From NCBI GenBank assembly GCA_963663635.2, contig CAXXMY010000005.1:62001-126000 (forward strand): a DNA stretch of 64,000 nucleotides, written 5' to 3'. Origin of the DNA: Poriferisodalis sp963663635. Its GTDB lineage: Bacteria; Actinomycetota; Acidimicrobiia; Acidimicrobiales; Poriferisodalaceae. The notes beneath the pieces are model-generated. The model was given only the letters and a program-made list of their open reading frames with translations, was not told the origin of the DNA and did not search any database. How positions within the stretch are numbered: the first letter of the stretch is position 1; each line of letters starts with the position of its first letter. Shown in pieces: positions 27,298 through 35,771 of the stretch. Position numbers and translations under genes: made by a program.

Positions 27298-27665
27298 CAC
27301 GTTCCACGGAATGCGGCAGACACCGGACCGGCGAGAGCTGCGTGTCACCTCGCTCAGGTAGTCGGCGAGCGACGGGTCGGTGAAGAAAATGGCCTGAGGC
27401 CGTTCACTCCTGAGTGATGTCGATGCGGCGCAGCCCGACTCATGCCGGCCGCCGCCGCCAGCTCGATGATGTACGTCGCCATTGCGATTGCACTGACGTT
27501 GCTGCCGTACCTTCGCACTGCTGACGAAGCTGCCGGGCTGGATGCGGGCCATCACCCCAGCCAGACCCGTGTAGTGGACCATCGACGCCTACCGCAGCGT
27601 CCTCGCCGATGAGTGACGAGGGCTCGACCTGGTTACTTGGGAACTGTTGTCGACAGAGGAAGAAA
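27298..27665. other. Gene-free gap with debris
   Basis: No intact gene is visible. The minus strand carries IFFTDPSLADYLSEVTRSSRRSGVCRIPWNVSEQLAVI without a recognisable family. The plus strand at 27565-27605 repeats the ABC-2 permease fragment motif seen at 25372. Confidence 0.4.
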
Positions 27666-27986
27666 TCAGAACAGCGATTGCTCCGCCAGTCGAAGCACTC
27701 GCTCCTCATAGGACTTGCCGGTGCGCGCCAGTTCCACTCGGCGCTGCTCGAGGAGCGAGTCCACGACCGGTTTGACGTGGGTCTCTTTGTAGATCGTCTC
27801 GAGGAGGGCGTGCTTGCAGAGCTCCGCCATGCTGTGCACGCGACCACCGAGCAACTCCACGATGCCGTTCGCGAGTGGGGTGAAGTCCGGGCGAAGAATG
27901 TCGAATGACATCTGGTCGGGGTCACGAGGGTCTCGGAAGCGCTGGCCGGAGACACCGTCAACCTCCCACAGCCCGTCCTTGAACTT
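27666..27986 (-). pseudogene. C-terminal fragment, possibly a GMT-like winged-helix domain
   Basis: About 107 codons (KFKDGLWEVDGVSGQRFRDPRDPDQMSFDILRPDFTPL and then a helical, winged-helix-like end VKPVVDSLLEQRRVELARTGKS). It resembles domains seen at the C-terminus of three-Cys-motif partner (TcmP) proteins, but I am not certain. The 5' side is cut by the IS30-type element at 27987. Confidence 0.3.
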
Positions 27987-29054
27987 CGGCAAGCTCTACT
28001 GGTGGTTGCAAGTGAGTTGAGTGTAGATGTCGGCGGCTGATTGCCAGTGGTGGAGTCGGCGGGGCATGTGGTTGAGGTTGTCCTCGATGACCGAGAGCCG
28101 CAGCTGTGCGATGTCGAGGCTGGTGCCTTTGGGGAGCCATCGGCGCAGCAGTGCGTTGGTGTGCTCGTTGGTGGGTCGCTGCCACGGCGAGCGCGGCTCG
28201 CAGAAGAACACCTCGATGCCGAGCGCGGCCTCGATGTCGGCCCAGCGGGCCATCTCGCGGCCTTGGTCCCAGGTGAGGCTGCGCACGAGCGCTGCGGGCT
28301 GGCGGCCCAGCGCCGCGGCGGCCGCGGCGGCGACCTGGGGCGCGCCGTAGCCGTCGGGCAGCGCTGCGGTGACCGTGTAGCGGCTGGTGCGCTCGGCGAG
28401 GGTGACCGCGGCGGTGAGGTTCGCTTTGCCGACGATGAGGTCGCGGTCGCAGTGGCCGGGCTCTGTACGGTCCTCGACGTCGTCGGGCCGGTCGGCTGTC
28501 GGCCGGTATTCCCCCAGCGGGCTGGGCTTTTGGGCCTGCGCGACGCTGCGCGGCCGACGGCGCCGGGCGCGCCGCGGCAGCTTCGCCCAGGTGCCGGCGG
28601 GCAGGCCGCTGCGCGGGTCGTTCGCGTAGCACGCCCGATAGATCGTCTCCGCGCACACGCTCATGCCCGCCTCGCGCAGGTCCGCCGCGGTCGGCGTGCG
28701 GGGACCAGCGCAGCTTCAAGCGCTCATCGACCGCGGCGGCCAGCACCCGATCGGCCGCCAGCTTGGGCGTTCGCTCTCGTCGCGCCCTCGCGCATGGCGA
28801 CGCGTGCGCCCAGCGAGCGTCATAGCCCGCCCGCCCGGCGCAGCGGGCCAGCTCGCGATGCACCGTGGACCGATCACGGCCCAGCCGCTGCGCTGCGTCC
28901 GCGACGCTGCGGCCCGCCCCCAGCGACGACTCGATGAACACCCGCTCATCCAAACTCAGCCTCGCTGCCATACTGGACACCTCCATCGGTCGGCTGCATG
29001 TGTTCGCAACGGTCATCATGACCGTTCACTTGCAACCACCGATGGAGTTCGCCG
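27987..29054 (-). mobile_element. IS30-type element, copy B
   Basis: About 1068 bp, bounded by imperfect 28-bp terminal repeats (GGCAAGCTCTACTGGTGGTT left; complement of the right end GGCGAACTCCATCGGTGGTT). It matches copy A at 12918-14062 and is shorter. It separates two unrelated gene fragments, so it sits at a rearrangement junction or was followed by deletion. Confidence 0.85.
27996..28980 (-). pseudogene. IS30-type transposase, single frameshift
   Basis: The N-terminal frame reads MAARLSLDERVFIESSLGAGRSVADAAQRLGRDRSTVHRELARCAG with the IS30 helix-turn-helix. After about residue 90 the frame shifts (an extra G near 28694 compared with copy A) and continues as CAETIYRACYAN and SPLGEYRP. 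The catalytic part follows: GHCDRDLIVGKANLTAAV (first Asp), TWDQGREMARW (second Asp) and SPWQRPTNEHTNALLRRWLPKG (Glu). A single correction would restore a full transposase. Confidence 0.8.
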
Positions 29055-29436
29055 TCCGTTCGAACTCCACCTCGACGCTGTCACTGTGTCAGGTCGTGCG
29101 GATGTCATCTTGGACACGGAGGGTGGGGTCCCGAGCGCGCTCGCCATCGTCGACTACAAGACATCAACCGATGGTGCGCTCGCCCCGTACGAACTCCAGT
29201 TGCAGGTCTACGCCGACGCCGGTCGCAGAGAAGGCCTCGACGTGCGAGGTGCCTACCTTCACGACCTCAACGGCACCCGAAAACGCATCGAGATCGACGC
29301 CGTCACAATTGCGTCCGCCGAACACAAAGTTGAGGAGGCAGCCCACAGAATTCGGAACCGCGAGTTCGATCCTTCGCCCGGGGCACGATGCCACTCCTGC
29401 GAAGTCCGCACCATCTGCGATGCGAAGCTCAAATAG
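29055..29436 (+). pseudogene. C-terminal PD-(D/E)XK nuclease fragment
   Basis: The peptide after the IS30-type element reads FELHLDAVTVSGRADVILD, ALAIVDYKTSTDG (D...YKT nuclease core), ELQLQVYADAGRREG (QLxxY) and ends ARCHSCEVRTICDAKLK. This is the UvrD/AddB-type PD-(D/E)XK nuclease end, with the clustered cysteines often bound to Fe-S. Everything 5' is missing; the element supplies the new left boundary. Confidence 0.65.
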
Positions 29437-29532
29437 ACACCGAGAATCGTCTCGCTCAGCCGATTCTCGGCCCCCATCTCGACCGGTTCGAGCGCGGCCA
29501 ACTCCCGATCCCGGGTGGTAGTTGTATTCGGC

Positions 29533-30693
29533 TCAATTGATGCAGTCCAGGAAGTCGGAAGCTCCCATGATCGGGATCTGGTACTGCCTTGCCTTCATGG
29601 CCTTGCCGGAGAGGCTGGAGGCGTCGGCAGCTACCAACAAATCGCAGCACTTCTTGGTCACCGATCCGACGGGTTGTAGGCCAGCCCTGGTTGCGTGGTA
29701 CTCCAGCTCGTCCTGTTCAAAGTGTCTGCCGTCCACCACCGCCGTCCCGGTGAAGCAAACTCGTGCACCGGCATCGATGCCGTTCACGGACGGCAATTCC
29801 GTGACGTCTGGGATCAGAGCCTCGGACAGTTCGAGTGCGACGGCGATCTGCTGCATCAGATGGTGCTCGTCGGGCGTGATGACATGGTCGCGTAGCGCAG
29901 CAGCGACTACCGCGTCGAAGTACCGCTGGTGGGCCAACCGCGCCTGCGCTGAACTGATTCCTAGGTCTTGCGCTAGTTCAGACAGCTCACGGCGCTCATC
30001 CGCAGTGATCACGTGATCGTCGAGCACCCAGTCGAGCATGTCGAGATACGCCAACATCGCTTCATCGGAGTAGGGGTAGTGGGCTCTGCCGATGGTGCGC
30101 ACCATCTCGTTGGGAGCCGCGCTCATGCCCGCTCGCCGCTGCGTACGGGGCGTCCCGCTCCCATCGATATAGCCGATGTGGCATGGGACCAGACCCTGGT
30201 CACTCCTGTCTGCTTCCTCAGCTTCGTAAAGCCGCGTAAGCAGACGTGCAGTGGCGCGCGCGTCGGCCAAGGCTTGATGTTGCTCGGAATCCGCAATGCC
30301 ATAACGCCGACATGCCACGCCGAGCTTCTCCGAGGTGGCCCTGAGAGTGCAATAGCCCGACCCCGCAGCGAACGCCGTACTGATCCGCCCGAACTCCTGG
30401 CTCAGCATTCGGGAATCGAACGACAGGTTGTGCGCCACCAAGGTGCTGCCGTGCATGCGTCGCGCCAACGCAGCAGCGATCTCGGCGAACGTGGGCGCAG
30501 CCGCGACCATCGAAGCGGTGACGCCATGCACGTGAGTCGGCCCTACATCACGCTCCGGGTTCACCAATGTGTCGAATTCATCAACCACATCGCCGGTGTC
30601 CACATCCACCTCAACCGCGGCAATCTCGACGATCCGATCGCGCTTCCCAAACCCCGTCGTCTCGCAATCCACTACCAACCAGCGCCGGTCCAC
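29533..30693 (-). CDS. DnaQ-like 3'-5' exonuclease with BRCT domain
   Basis: A 386-residue protein starting at GTG, with AAGGGGAG just upstream. Residues 1-165 form a DEDD exonuclease domain: WLVVDCETTGFG (DxE), LVAHNLSFDSRML (second Asp) and HQALADARATARL (HxxxxD). A helical linker has a repeated DDHVITxDE motif at about 230 and 268. Residues about 305-385 form a BRCT domain (GARVCFTGTAV, GLQPVGSVTKKCCDLLVAAD, SGKAMKARQYQIPIMGASDFL). This fits exonucleases for trimming or proofreading at DNA breaks. The gene is intact. Confidence 0.88.
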   Translation of the reverse strand: MDRRWLVVDCETTGFGKRDRIVEIAAVEVDVDTGDVVDEFDTLVNPERDVGPTHVHGVTASMVAAAPTFAEIAAALARRMHGSTLVAHNLSFDSRMLSQEFGRISTAFAAGSGYCTLRATSEKLGVACRRYGIADSEQHQALADARATARLLTRLYEAEEADRSDQGLVPCHIGYIDGSGTPRTQRRAGMSAAPNEMVRTIGRAHYPYSDEAMLAYLDMLDWVLDDHVITADERRELSELAQDLGISSAQARLAHQRYFDAVVAAALRDHVITPDEHHLMQQIAVALELSEALIPDVTELPSVNGIDAGARVCFTGTAVVDGRHFEQDELEYHATRAGLQPVGSVTKKCCDLLVAADASSLSGKAMKARQYQIPIMGASDFLDCIN

Positions 30694-31102
30694 AATGCTC
30701 CCCTTTCGCCACTCGACTCCGACATCCTGCGGCCCGCGAGTCTGACAACCAATGAGTTTCCGTCAAGATCTTTGTGGGCTGCACTCCCCTGCGCGTCGCC
30801 AGATATGCCGGACCTCTCTCAGCAGTCTGCCCCAGCCCGCAGACCCGATACTCCACTGCACGATCGGGGTGCCGCTGCCACTGGCACCCATGCGCGTCGC
30901 CGAGCAGCACTGCTGTCAAGTGCACCATCGAGTGTTCAAAGCTCGCCAGCGCTCCCATTGTTGCCTCAATTGTCTTGAGCGATCAATAGTTCACAGTGTC
31001 GGACCGGTCGCCTCTACGGGTCGGGGGAGATGGACCCGAAGTCAGTTCCTAAGGCTCCCTGTGGGCCGGTTCGTCAGCTCTTGCCGGTCTGAGACGCTGC
31101 CT
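30694..31102. other. Gap without a supported gene
   Basis: Several short overlapping frames occur on both strands but none has a recognisable motif or ribosome-binding site. It probably holds the promoter of the DnaQ-BRCT gene near 30700-30760 and decayed sequence beyond. Confidence 0.4.
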
Positions 31103-31384
31103 ATGGCACGCATCGCGGTCATTCCTGACGACGCCTGGGACGGAGAGTTCGGCGAGCTGCATCCCCGGGTCGTGGACCCCACCTACCGCCGGGTCGACCA
31201 CATCTTGGCCATCCACTCGCTCAACCCCCGCTCCATGGCAGCACACCAAGGCCTCTACGAATCGGCCATGGCCGGCACCGCAACGCAACCCCAGCCGACG
31301 GCGAAGTCCGTCATCTCCGTCGCGGTGGTGCGGGCGAAGGACCCCTGGCCACCACCGACCACGAGTCGCATCCTGTACCGATGA
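31103..31384 (+). pseudogene. N-terminal fragment of an AhpD/carboxymuconolactone decarboxylase-like protein
   Basis: ATG 31103 begins MARIAVIPDDAW and continues RVDHILAIHSLNPRSMAAHQGLYESAMAG. This is the helix preceding the CxxC site in peroxidase-related AhpD-like proteins. The sequence then diverges, and the catalytic CxxC/H region is absent, so the gene is truncated at about residue 58. Confidence 0.5.
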
Positions 31385-31632
31385 TCAGGCGCTCGGCGTT
31401 GCGGGCGATTCGGGCGAGCAGGGCCCGAGCGTGGTGATGGAAACCACGGTCGTGTCGTCTGGGCGGTCGTAGCCGCTCGCGGTGATGATCATCAGCTTGG
31501 GCCTACGCGGTTTTGTGGGATTGGGCGGCTGAGGAGCCTTCGACCATCACCCGTGGCATGCGTGTCTGATCGCCAACTCGGCGTACGAGCATCTGCGCGA
31601 AGCCCCGGAGGAGCTAGTTCTACCGATGCTGC

Positions 31633-31844
31633 TCACTGTGACGTGGAGGAGAGCACGATGCGCAGTTCCACTCCCAACATGTCGCACAGGTCGCCCCAGT
31701 TCCTGTCGACGTTGCCCGCGATGACATGAATGGCGGACTCGTGATAGATAGCGGCTGCCAAGAAGTCTGCTGAGAGCTTGTTGATGCCGGGCTGGCGGCG
31801 ATTCAGCAGATCTGCCGTCAAATGTGTGTGTCGACAAGGATCAC
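31633..31844 (-). pseudogene. VapC-like PIN toxin remnant
   Basis: The frame starts with GTG overlapping the antitoxin stop (GTGA) and reads VILVDTHI, a typical PIN first strand with its Asp. A stop follows at once. Another frame continues NKLSADFLAAAIYHESAIHVIAGNVDRNWGDLCDMLGVELRIV, the PIN C-terminal end. The middle, with the other acidic residues, is deleted, so the toxin is dead. Confidence 0.5.
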
Positions 31845-32305
31845 GAGTCGGCTGAGACGTCCTCGCCTGTGTGGTCTGCTTGCGGCCCGAGGTACACGAG
31901 CGGTTTGTCGCCGAAGACCTCTCTGCTGATCTCCTCGTAGCGATCAGCAAGCTTCACGAACGCCCGCTGCACCTCTGCGCTCAGCTCTGGCGCGGACTCC
32001 TCACCAGGTTCATCCCCAGCATCGGAGTCGGCAATTGATGGGGCATCCTCGCCACCTGGCCCTTCGACCACATCCAAACAAAGATCCGGGTCGTCCACGA
32101 ACAGGTCTTTGCTGATCTCCCCGTAGTGATCGGCAAGCTCGACGAACCTGTCCTGAACGGACTGCTGGTCGCCCTGTCCGACGACCATGAGCACGGCGTC
32201 GAGAAGCGCAGAAATCAGTTCGTCGGGGGTGCTGTGCAGCGCTGCGGCCCGCTCGTGCAAGAAGCGTGCCTGCTCGGAGCTGAGCGCCACTTTGACCCTC
32301 TCCAT
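31841..32305 (-). CDS. Antitoxin-like protein upstream of PIN remnant
   Basis: A 154-residue acidic protein beginning MERVKVALSSEQARFLHERAAALHSTPDELISALLDAVL, a ribbon-helix-helix-like N-terminus. It then carries two related blocks (VQDRFVELADHYGEISKDLFVDDPDL and VQRAFVKLADRYEEISREVFGDKPL), an internal duplication of about 28 residues. The stop overlaps the toxin start. It probably persists because its toxin is inactivated. The upstream in-frame ATG at 32326 is an alternative start. Confidence 0.5.
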   Translation of the reverse strand: MERVKVALSSEQARFLHERAAALHSTPDELISALLDAVLMVVGQGDQQSVQDRFVELADHYGEISKDLFVDDPDLCLDVVEGPGGEDAPSIADSDAGDEPGEESAPELSAEVQRAFVKLADRYEEISREVFGDKPLVYLGPQADHTGEDVSADS

Positions 32306-32519
32306 GCCCGCAGCGTAACGATGCACTCTTGATGCCGCCGACCACCGGCGAAGATCGCGACGGGCATACGCGCAAGGTCATCTCACGTGCTGAACCCTCG
32401 GGAGCATTCCTCTGGGGTGCAATGGGCATCGGGGTCGGAATGGCAGGCGGCGGTGTGAGTTCTGTCTCCAAGCAAGCGTTCGAGTTGCATGCCGCGGCTG
32501 GCCTGTAGAGCACGGCTAC

Positions 32520-33590
32520 CAAGAAGTCAAGTTCGGCAACGCCGGGGACAAGCCGCGGCACTTCGACCCGGTCACGGGTATCGACACTGGCGAAATGCAG
32601 CGGACTGCTTCGTTGCTGTTGAGCGAGAACGCTCATGCCCAGATCCACGCGGCCCTCCAACCGGCGGTCGAACGCTTCGGCGGGCTGTCCGACGAGGATC
32701 AGGAGGCCTTTCGGGATGCGCTCGGGCGATTCGTGCGGGTGTACGGGTTTCTGTCGCTTGTCGTGCCGTTCCGCAACCCTGAGCTCGAGCGGGACTATCT
32801 GTTCTGCCGGGCTTTGGCGGCGATGATCCGAGACTCGACCGCCGGCGACCTGATCGCCGATATTGACGTTCAGAACCAGGCGGCCAACAACGACGAGGCC
32901 ACGTTCCGTGACCACGTGTTCCCGAAGCGATACCAAAAGGCCCTGCTGTCTCGCATGGACCGAAACAGCGGCCTGATCTGCGACTATCTCGACAACGAGG
33001 AACTGCAGGCGGCCGTCAGGGACATCTACGCCGTCGAAGTGCACCGGCGCGCCACGGTGGCCCGCCAGCGAACCTGCCCCATCGGCGACCTGCTCGGCAC
33101 CGACCGAGAATCGCAGTACCTGGAGTACAAGTCCACACTGCGCTGGGACATCCGCCAGCAGCGCAAGGGCGGCCACCCCGAAGACGCTGCTATCAAGACC
33201 ATCGCCGGGTTCGCCAACTCGCCGCTCGGCGGAACGCTGCTGGTGGGCGTTGCCGACGACGGCTTGGTCCACGGGCTTGAGGACGACTTCACCACGTTCT
33301 CCAAGCGAGGCGAGCGCGGTGACCGCGACCTGTGGGGCCAGCACCTGGAGAACCTGATCCGCAGCCGGCTCGGGGACGCTGTGCTGCCGCTGGTGGCAAC
33401 CGAATTTCACACCGTCGACGGCAACCACCTCGCCCGCATCAGCATCGACTCGTCAGGCTTCCCCGTCTACGAACGGCAAGGCGACAACCAGGTCTTCTGG
33501 CTCCGCACCCCCACGTCGACGGTCGCCGTCCGCGAGCAAGACGAACGCGACCGCATCATCGCCCGCCGCTGGCACCAAGAGAACTCCTGA
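32520..33590 (+). CDS. HsdR-type C-terminal domain joined to Schlafen AlbA_2 domain (5'-truncated?)
   Basis: The open frame encodes about 350 residues. The first half (ERFGGLSDEDQEAFRDALGRFVRVYGFLSLVVPFRNPELERDYLFCRALAAMI) matches the C-terminal helical region of type I restriction R subunits, including the FVRxYxFLSxxVPF pattern. The second half (DRESQYLEYKSTLRWD, AAIKTIAGFANSPLGGTLLVGVADDGLVHGLEDDF, ENLIRSRLGDAVLPL) is a Schlafen-type AlbA_2 domain. ATG 32595 has no clear ribosome-binding site and the frame reads further upstream, so the gene is probably the 3' end of a larger protein that lost its helicase part. The fusion itself is in frame. Confidence 0.6.
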   Translation, partial: QEVKFGNAGDKPRHFDPVTGIDTGEMQRTASLLLSENAHAQIHAALQPAVERFGGLSDEDQEAFRDALGRFVRVYGFLSLVVPFRNPELERDYLFCRALAAMIRDSTAGDLIADIDVQNQAANNDEATFRDHVFPKRYQKALLSRMDRNSGLICDYLDNEELQAAVRDIYAVEVHRRATVARQRTCPIGDLLGTDRESQYLEYKSTLRWDIRQQRKGGHPEDAAIKTIAGFANSPLGGTLLVGVADDGLVHGLEDDFTTFSKRGERGDRDLWGQHLENLIRSRLGDAVLPLVATEFHTVDGNHLARISIDSSGFPVYERQGDNQVFWLRTPTSTVAVREQDERDRIIARRWHQENS

Positions 33591-33720
33591 ACCCGCCTCC
33601 GAACAGGCGCCAGGTGATCGTGCACACTTACGCATGCTTGATATTGAATTCGTCTGATCTACACGAGATAGCTAATATGCTTGCACGATTCCGCTGACAC
33701 GATGACAGCGAGGGTGTACC

Positions 33721-34971
33721 ATGCTGTTGCGCTTCCAAGTCTCAAACCATCGATCGATCTTGGAGCCCGTCGAACTCTCGATGATCGCGATCGACGAAGA
33801 GCGGCCAGCCGTACGCAGCTTCGATCTCCTGTCAGAACGCGTATTGACCATCGCGAGCATCTACGGGCCTAACGCTTCCGGGAAGACGAACGTTCTCGAT
33901 GCAATTGGCTGGCTGGCGTCAGCCGTGAGGACGTCCCTCCGACGATGGGACGATGCAATCCCTCGCCACGCCCACAGCTTCTCAGAGGGCCCATCGACAC
34001 CAACCGTTTTCGACGTTGACTTGGTCGGTGAAGGCGTCCGCTATGGATACCAACTCGAGGTTGACGACACCGCTGTGCTGTACGAGAGCCTGTGCAGCTA
34101 CCCCGAACGCCGGCGGCGAGTGCTGTACGAGCGCGAGGGGAGTGCATTCACGCCTCGTCGAGGGCTCAGCACCGCTCGTGGCATAGAAGAACTGCTCACG
34201 CCAACCACGCTCGCGCTGTCGGCTGCGACGCGCCTACGAGACCCAGAGGTTCAGGACGCGGGCAACACCCTCGCAGGAGTGCGTACCCGCGGTTTCTGGC
34301 GCACGGTGACCGATGGTGGCTTCCTCAGCCTGTACTTCGGCTCGCCGTCGCAATTGTTCGACAAGGACGCCGGCGCCCCTACGCAAGAACACGCCGCGTC
34401 GCACATTCAGGCACCAGAACCAGTCAACTTGCTGCGCCTCGCTGACCCGAGTATCGAAGACGTTGATATTGCCGAAGCCGAGAGTGCGTTCTCCGATGAC
34501 CGCCGTCGAGAGATGCGGTTCGTCCACCGTTCTGGCTCTGAAGCAGTCACGCTACGGCTCTCTGACGAGTCTGCAGGGACCCGGACATGGCTGGGGCTCC
34601 TAGAGCCGGTACTGGATGCCCTGCGCGGAGGCCGTGTGCTCCTGTTCGATGAGATCGATGCGAGCTTGCACCCGCGGCTCTCCGCTCGGCTGCTTGAGCT
34701 CTTTCAAGACCCGGAAACCAATCCGCACCGTGCCCAGCTCATTTTCACCACACACGACACTTCGCTGCTCAACGTCCTGAACCGTGACGAGGTGTGGCTG
34801 ACAGAAAAGCAGTCTGGCGGCGCCTCACGTCTCGTGGCGCTTGCAGAGTTCGGCGGTGAACGGGTACGCAAGTCTCTGAATCTCGAGCGTGCTTACCTGC
34901 AGGGCCGATTCGGCGCTGTCCCTGATGTCGATCAGGCCGCTGTGCGAGATGCCCTTGGGCTCGACGTCTGA
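33721..34971 (+). CDS. RloA-like AAA family ATPase
   Basis: A 416-residue ABC/OLD-type ATPase: Walker A GPNASGKTN near residues 49-57, a signature-like DESAGTRTWLGLL, Walker B VLLFDEIDASLHP near 304-316 and an H-loop THDTSLL. The gene pairs with an RloB gene 8 bp downstream; the pair corresponds to AbiL/RloAB abortive-infection modules often found in restriction loci. ATPase activity is expected to gate the RloB TOPRIM effector. All motifs are present and the gene appears intact. Confidence 0.85.
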   Translation: MLLRFQVSNHRSILEPVELSMIAIDEERPAVRSFDLLSERVLTIASIYGPNASGKTNVLDAIGWLASAVRTSLRRWDDAIPRHAHSFSEGPSTPTVFDVDLVGEGVRYGYQLEVDDTAVLYESLCSYPERRRRVLYEREGSAFTPRRGLSTARGIEELLTPTTLALSAATRLRDPEVQDAGNTLAGVRTRGFWRTVTDGGFLSLYFGSPSQLFDKDAGAPTQEHAASHIQAPEPVNLLRLADPSIEDVDIAEAESAFSDDRRREMRFVHRSGSEAVTLRLSDESAGTRTWLGLLEPVLDALRGGRVLLFDEIDASLHPRLSARLLELFQDPETNPHRAQLIFTTHDTSLLNVLNRDEVWLTEKQSGGASRLVALAEFGGERVRKSLNLERAYLQGRFGAVPDVDQAAVRDALGLDV

Positions 34972-34979
34972 GGGGCTCG

Positions 34980-35654
34980 ATGGCCAAATCACGCCGACGT
35001 GGCCCGGCTCCGGATAGGCCACTCACACGGCGCGCAGGCAATCGCGTGCCCAGACGGACAGTTCTGGTGTTCTGCGAAGGAAAGCGGACCGAGCCCGAGT
35101 ACCTCAAGGCATTGAAACGGACGCCGGAAGTACACGGCAAGGCCTCCGTGGACATACGAATCGATCGCCAGAGCGCAGGGGCTGTACCCATGACTTTGGT
35201 GACCGCCGCGGTGGCTGCCCGAGAGCGCGCTACCGGCGAGGACGGCGAGATCGACGAAGTGTGGTGTCTATTCGATGTCGAGTGGCCACACAACCATCCC
35301 CAGCTCGGCGAAGCTGTCGCCATCGCCCGCGAGAATGACGTCCGCTTGGCGATCTCGAACCCTTGCTTCGAACTTTGGCTGGCACTGCACTTCGAGGATC
35401 ACACCGCCTGGCTCGACACAGACTCGGCTGTGCGACTCCGCCGTGATCACGACCGCAGTATCGACAAGAGTGTGGACAGCGGCACCTATATGCCACGCCG
35501 TGATGACGCCGCGCAACGTGCGCGGCTCTTGGCAGACAGGCACGAAATGAATGGCACCGAATTCCCGCACGACAACCCATCATCGGGCATGTACCGGTTC
35601 CTTGACGCCATCAGCAACCCGGCACCCGACATCAACGAGCGACAAGAACGTTGA
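34980..35654 (+). CDS. RloB-like TOPRIM protein
   Basis: A 224-residue RloB family protein. The TOPRIM-like core shows VLVFCEGKRTEPEYLKALK (conserved Glu) near residues 29-47 and DEVWCLFDVEWPHNHPQL (DxE/D) near 92-109. These are followed by SNPCFELWLALHF and a C-terminal PSSGMYRFLDAI. It is the presumed nuclease or nucleotide-acting effector of the RloAB pair. It is translated just after RloA, and an ISAzo13-type element lies about 120 bp downstream. Confidence 0.85.
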   Translation: MAKSRRRGPAPDRPLTRRAGNRVPRRTVLVFCEGKRTEPEYLKALKRTPEVHGKASVDIRIDRQSAGAVPMTLVTAAVAARERATGEDGEIDEVWCLFDVEWPHNHPQLGEAVAIARENDVRLAISNPCFELWLALHFEDHTAWLDTDSAVRLRRDHDRSIDKSVDSGTYMPRRDDAAQRARLLADRHEMNGTEFPHDNPSSGMYRFLDAISNPAPDINERQER

Positions 35655-35771
35655 TGCCCTCCGCCTCGAAAGCTGCGACATCGCCGGTCAGAGCTGCCTT
35701 CCACAGAAGCCGTACCCAGTTCCAAGTGCACCATTCTTGGCACCCGACTGTCAACAACCTCCGTCAGTCTT

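Noticed and set aside
30752..31384. 210-codon plus-strand frame
   Set aside because: Only its last 93 codons (from 31103) resemble a known family; the rest has no ribosome-binding site or motif.
32010..33428. 472-codon minus-strand frame over the AlbA_2 and antitoxin region
   Set aside because: It crosses two supported genes in antisense and shows no family motif.
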